A stretch of 44,801 nucleotides of DNA. Source: Methanomassiliicoccaceae archaeon. GTDB taxonomy: Archaea; Thermoplasmatota; Thermoplasmata; Methanomassiliicoccales; Methanomethylophilaceae. The translations under genes and the position numbers were made by a program. The stretch is taken from NCBI GenBank assembly GCA_003550345.1, contig PUJZ01000096.1:1-44801 (forward strand). The letters are read 5' to 3'. The notes beneath the pieces were generated by a model. The model was not told the origin of the DNA and searched no databases. It saw only the letters and a list, made by a program, of their open reading frames with translations. Positions 42,186 to 44,801 of this stretch are shown one piece after another (the first letter of the stretch is position 1; every line of letters begins with the position of its first letter).

Positions 42186-42386
42186 TCACAGCGGCTGGTA
42201 CCCGGCGGCGCTGACCGCCCTCCGGATGTCCTGCTCGCTGACCTTTGGGTCATGGAGGACGCGCACGGTGCCGTCGCGGTGGTCGGCGTAGGCCTCATCC
42301 ACCCCCTCCAGGGATGTGAGCTCCCTCTCTATGTTGGCGGAGCAGCCTCCGCACGCCATCCCTTCTACCTTGATCAGTGTCTCCAT
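42186..42386 (-). CDS. copZ: Heavy-metal-associated domain protein (CopZ-like)
   Basis: A 66-residue ferredoxin-like HMA domain with the metal site GMACGGCSANIE; the CxxC would bind Cu(I) or a similar soft metal. The rest of the fold is ELTSLEGVDEAYAD and IRRAVSAAGY. CopZ proteins hand copper to P-type ATPases, but no such pump gene is in view. It begins four bases after the SDR gene stop, so the two are probably co-transcribed. Confidence 0.9.
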   Translation of the reverse strand: METLIKVEGMACGGCSANIERELTSLEGVDEAYADHRDGTVRVLHDPKVSEQDIRRAVSAAGYQPL

Positions 42387-42390
42387 ACCA

Positions 42391-43311
42391 TCATCTCCTG
42401 GCGCAACCGCCGTCCTTGCAGGCCAGCCCTTCCAGCTGGCGCTGGAATGCGACCCCGCTCATCTCCTCCGATAGCCTCCAGACCTCGGCCCCCAGCTCAT
42501 CGTCCCCGCCGTTGTTGCGCGGGGCCACCCGCACCGGGAAACCCTTGAATTCCATGAATCCGGAGGGGCCGTAGAGCTCCCCGCCCTGCGCCTGCGGGTC
42601 GGTGGCGGCCCGCAGGGCCGGCAGCGCCGCCCTGCCCGCGTCCTGCATGAAGGGCTTGAGGCCCCAGTAGGTGATCCTCCTCTCATGCCTGAACAGGGGG
42701 GTGTCCGCCACTCCGGGATGGGAGGCCAGGCTGATGGGCGAACGGAATCCGAGCCCGCGCAGGCGCCGGTCCAGGCCGCGGGCGAAGAGGATGTTGGCCA
42801 GCTTGCTCTGCTGGTATGCCTTCCAGGGGCGGTATCCGTTCTCGGAATTGATGTCCTCGAAGTCTATCCTGCCGCCCCAGTGGGCCATGCTGGTCTGGGT
42901 GACCACCCGGGACCCGGGCGTGTCGGCCAGAACGTCCATCAGCATGCCGGTCAATGCGAAGTGGCCGAGATGGTTGACCCCCCATTGCAGCTCGTGCCCC
43001 TGGGCGGTGCGCGAGTACGGAGGGACCATGACGGCCGCGTTGTTGATGAGCAGGTCGAGGGACTCGTGCCCTATCTTGAAGGAGGTGATGAATTCGTTCA
43101 CCGAGTCCAGGTCGGCGAGGTCCAGCCTCATTACCTCCAACGAGACGGGCATCTGCGACCTCATCTCATCGGCCAGGGCCTCCGCCTTCGCCGTGTCCCT
43201 TGCCGCCATGACCACGTGCGCCCCCATGGCCGACAGCGTTCTCGTGATATGCAGACCTATCCCCGAGCCCGCCCCGGTGACCAGGGCCGTCCTCCCGTCC
43301 ATGCGGGGCAT
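42391..43311 (-). CDS. Short-chain dehydrogenase/reductase (retinol-dehydrogenase-like)
   Basis: An NAD(P)-dependent Rossmann oxidoreductase of about 306 residues. The cofactor motif is TGAGSGIGLH near the N-terminus, LLINNAAVMVPP follows, a Ser region (VTQTSMAHWGG) and the catalytic YQQSK. AARD after the second strand suggests NADP preference. I chose ATG 43311, which gives the usual short N-terminus; ATG 43347 would add 12 residues. The C-terminus ends in CKDGGCARR, an unusual two-Cys tail. The substrate is unknown. Confidence 0.88.
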   Translation of the reverse strand: MPRMDGRTALVTGAGSGIGLHITRTLSAMGAHVVMAARDTAKAEALADEMRSQMPVSLEVMRLDLADLDSVNEFITSFKIGHESLDLLINNAAVMVPPYSRTAQGHELQWGVNHLGHFALTGMLMDVLADTPGSRVVTQTSMAHWGGRIDFEDINSENGYRPWKAYQQSKLANILFARGLDRRLRGLGFRSPISLASHPGVADTPLFRHERRITYWGLKPFMQDAGRAALPALRAATDPQAQGGELYGPSGFMEFKGFPVRVAPRNNGGDDELGAEVWRLSEEMSGVAFQRQLEGLACKDGGCARR

Positions 43312-43355
43312 CGAGCCCACATCCCAAACGTCCCTCCCCCTTCTCATGCCGCCAT

Positions 43356-43363
43356 CATTTAAC
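43356..43363 (-). promoter_or_regulatory. TATA-like element for the SDR-copZ pair
   Basis: Minus-strand TTAAATGA with a predicted start near 43333. That is downstream of ATG 43347 and so favours the ATG at 43311. Confidence 0.4.
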
Positions 43364-43422
43364 GGGGAGGGTGATAACGGTTTCCCTGACAGCGCTTACG
43401 GCGGCTGATAATCTGCGGTCAA

Positions 43423-43432
43423 GTTATTATAT
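43423..43432 (+). promoter_or_regulatory. TATA element for the histidine kinase
   Basis: GTTATTATAT with a predicted start near 43454, ten bases before ATG 43464. Confidence 0.5.
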
Positions 43433-43463
43433 CGGATGAGATGCCATTGTACAAACGCCGGTC

Positions 43464-44801
43464 ATGAACCACGAGGAATCCGATCATGGCAGGTGCGTCC
43501 CTGCCGAAATCCTTGCGTTGCTGGACATCCACTGGTACGGCTCCCTCTACCTGGACGGCCTTTCTCGCGTGATCTATGCCAACCGGGCAATGGCCGATTT
43601 CCTGGGAAGGGAGCAGGACTCCTTGGCTGACAGCTACGCCACCGAGGCCCTCGGGGTCGACGAGGAGTCCTGGTCATCGCTGATGGAGGCCGGCAGCGGA
43701 AGGCTGTATGTCTCAGGCCGTGGAGGGCGGGCCCATGTTCCGGCCACGGTGGTTATGGTGGGAAGGGAGGCGGCGCACCGCGTCTGCCTCATCGACGTGC
43801 ATGGGCATTCCCCCTCCGTTGACAGGTCGATGGACGTGGAGGCCATCGTCTCCTTCATGGGCCCTTTCATGGACAGCTTCAAACACCCCATCGTCGTGAG
43901 CCGCCCCGATTCGCGCATACTGTGGTCCAACCGCATGGCGCGGGAGGAGTTCCGCATCACGGAAGAGGACCTGAGCTGCGACGACCTCCTCCATCCGGAC
44001 ACTGAATACGATGTCTCTTTGTTCAACAGCGAGGTGATTAAGGAGAAGGAGGCCAAGGTGGACGAGCTGAGGCTCCGCAACGGGGGGGTCTACTCCATCA
44101 TGGCCTTCGCCCTGCACGACGAGGAGGGCACGGCGGCCATCGTCCATTACATGCGAGATGTCAGCGACTATATGCGGGCGAGGAGGGACGCCGAGAGGGC
44201 GAGGCGCAGGCTCGAGATGGCTTCCAAGGCGGTCGGCTTCTCCCCCATAGTCCACCGCTTCGGCTCCTCCGTCGTGGAGATAGAGAACATCGACGGTCTG
44301 CTGCTGGCCCCTGACGAGAAAGGCATGGTCAGCTTGAGCAGCATGCTGGAGCTGGTGCACGAGGATGACATGGGCGAGCTCCTCTCCGCCCTCGACCGGG
44401 ATGATCTCCCGAGGGGCGGTCAGATCTCGATCGACTTCCGGGCCCGCTTCCGGCCCGGACCCTATCAGTGGTACCGGTTGCTAGCCACATCGGTGGTCGA
44501 CGAGGGCGGCGACCACCTGACCGGGGCGGTGTTCAACGTCGATGACATTGTGAGGGCGCAGGAGTCCCTGCGGCGGGCCAACCGGCAGCTGGGGCTGCTG
44601 TCGCAGATTACCGGGCACGACCTGCGGAACCAGGCGACGGCGGCGATCGGCTTCGCCGAGCTGCTGAGGGACGGCCTCCCCGAGGGAGAGGAGGGCCTGC
44701 GCAGGATGGCATCCAAGGTCTGCGAATCACTGGCCAACATACATGAGCAGCTGGACTTCGCCCGGGACTACCAGCAGCTGGGCGTCCACGAGCCCAGATG
44801 G
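43464..44801 (+). CDS. PAS-domain sensor histidine kinase (3' end outside the window)
   Basis: The frame is open from ATG 43464 (MNHEESDHGR) to the last base, 446 codons. Residues about 15-110, 135-230 and 250-365 look like PAS-type sensory units (for example HPIVVSRPDSRILWSNRMAR). The phosphoacceptor region follows as QITGHDLRNQATAAIGFAEL, with the likely phosphorylated His near residue 385. No membrane segment is seen, so it is probably a soluble sensor. The ATPase domain lies beyond the window. The signal and output are unknown. Confidence 0.85.
   Translation, partial: MNHEESDHGRCVPAEILALLDIHWYGSLYLDGLSRVIYANRAMADFLGREQDSLADSYATEALGVDEESWSSLMEAGSGRLYVSGRGGRAHVPATVVMVGREAAHRVCLIDVHGHSPSVDRSMDVEAIVSFMGPFMDSFKHPIVVSRPDSRILWSNRMAREEFRITEEDLSCDDLLHPDTEYDVSLFNSEVIKEKEAKVDELRLRNGGVYSIMAFALHDEEGTAAIVHYMRDVSDYMRARRDAERARRRLEMASKAVGFSPIVHRFGSSVVEIENIDGLLLAPDEKGMVSLSSMLELVHEDDMGELLSALDRDDLPRGGQISIDFRARFRPGPYQWYRLLATSVVDEGGDHLTGAVFNVDDIVRAQESLRRANRQLGLLSQITGHDLRNQATAAIGFAELLRDGLPEGEEGLRRMASKVCESLANIHEQLDFARDYQQLGVHEPRW

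Overview
The window is a GC-rich chromosomal segment of a methanogenic archaeon, most likely Methanomassiliicoccales (Thermoplasmatota, Methanomassiliicoccus-like). The evidence is a methanogenesis marker protein (MtxX), archaeal-type ThrRS, LonB, Hel308, the KEOPS subunit Cgi121, NadM, a ThiD-ThiN fusion, preQ0 genes for archaeosine, and a mevalonate operon of HTH regulator, HMG-CoA synthase, thiolase-like protein and DUF35 protein. Many genes have a TATA-like element about 25-30 bases upstream of the start codon, so leaderless mRNAs are probably common. The genus is inferred, not proven. No insertion sequence, prophage, CRISPR array or rRNA was seen.

Layout. 1-7475: tail of an upstream gene, argH, a small convergent orphan gene, thiDN, then a glycosyltransferase block (two close GT4 paralogs around a membrane protein, plus a third GT4). 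7622-11317: glutaredoxin and an FTR-rubredoxin fusion, a membrane-anchored FKBP isomerase, and thrS. 11452-13352: an acidic surface protein and a 64-residue protein made of two repeats. 13397-17855: leucine operon leuA-leuC-leuD-leuB on the minus strand. 17943-18437: the only long gene-free stretch, rich in RNA-like structure. 18438-25945: ppa; mtxX-queD-queC-queE; a small membrane protein; nadM-pncC-moeB/thiF-like; lonB. 26058-30941: hel308, thrB-thrC, cgi121. 30975-35150: a 1391-residue helical repeat protein. 35151-38473: mevalonate operon and its HTH gene. 38601-44801: CMD/AhpD-like protein, aconitase, tRNA-Pro(CGG), an orphan gene, an SDR-CopZ pair, and a histidine kinase cut by the window end.

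How the genes work together. Most of the content is biosynthesis and housekeeping: arginine, leucine, threonine, thiamine, NAD, archaeosine and isoprenoid precursors, with tRNA charging and modification (thrS, cgi121, tRNA-Pro) and protein quality control (LonB, FKBP). Operons are compact, with ATGA, GTGA or TGATG overlaps or zero-base junctions.

Most unusual points. The mevalonate-operon thiolase lacks the usual nucleophilic cysteine, the GHP histidine and the HDCF cysteine. The 1391-residue protein reads as about 20 copies of a roughly 61-residue helical repeat. The leuA-ppa intergenic region holds an 18-base dyad over a TATA element, a 14-base-pair hairpin with a U-run, candidate leader peptides, and four consecutive hairpins in the ppa leader. 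Several promoters carry inverted repeats around or beside their TATA boxes, and two glycosyltransferase genes are preceded by tiny coupled ORFs.
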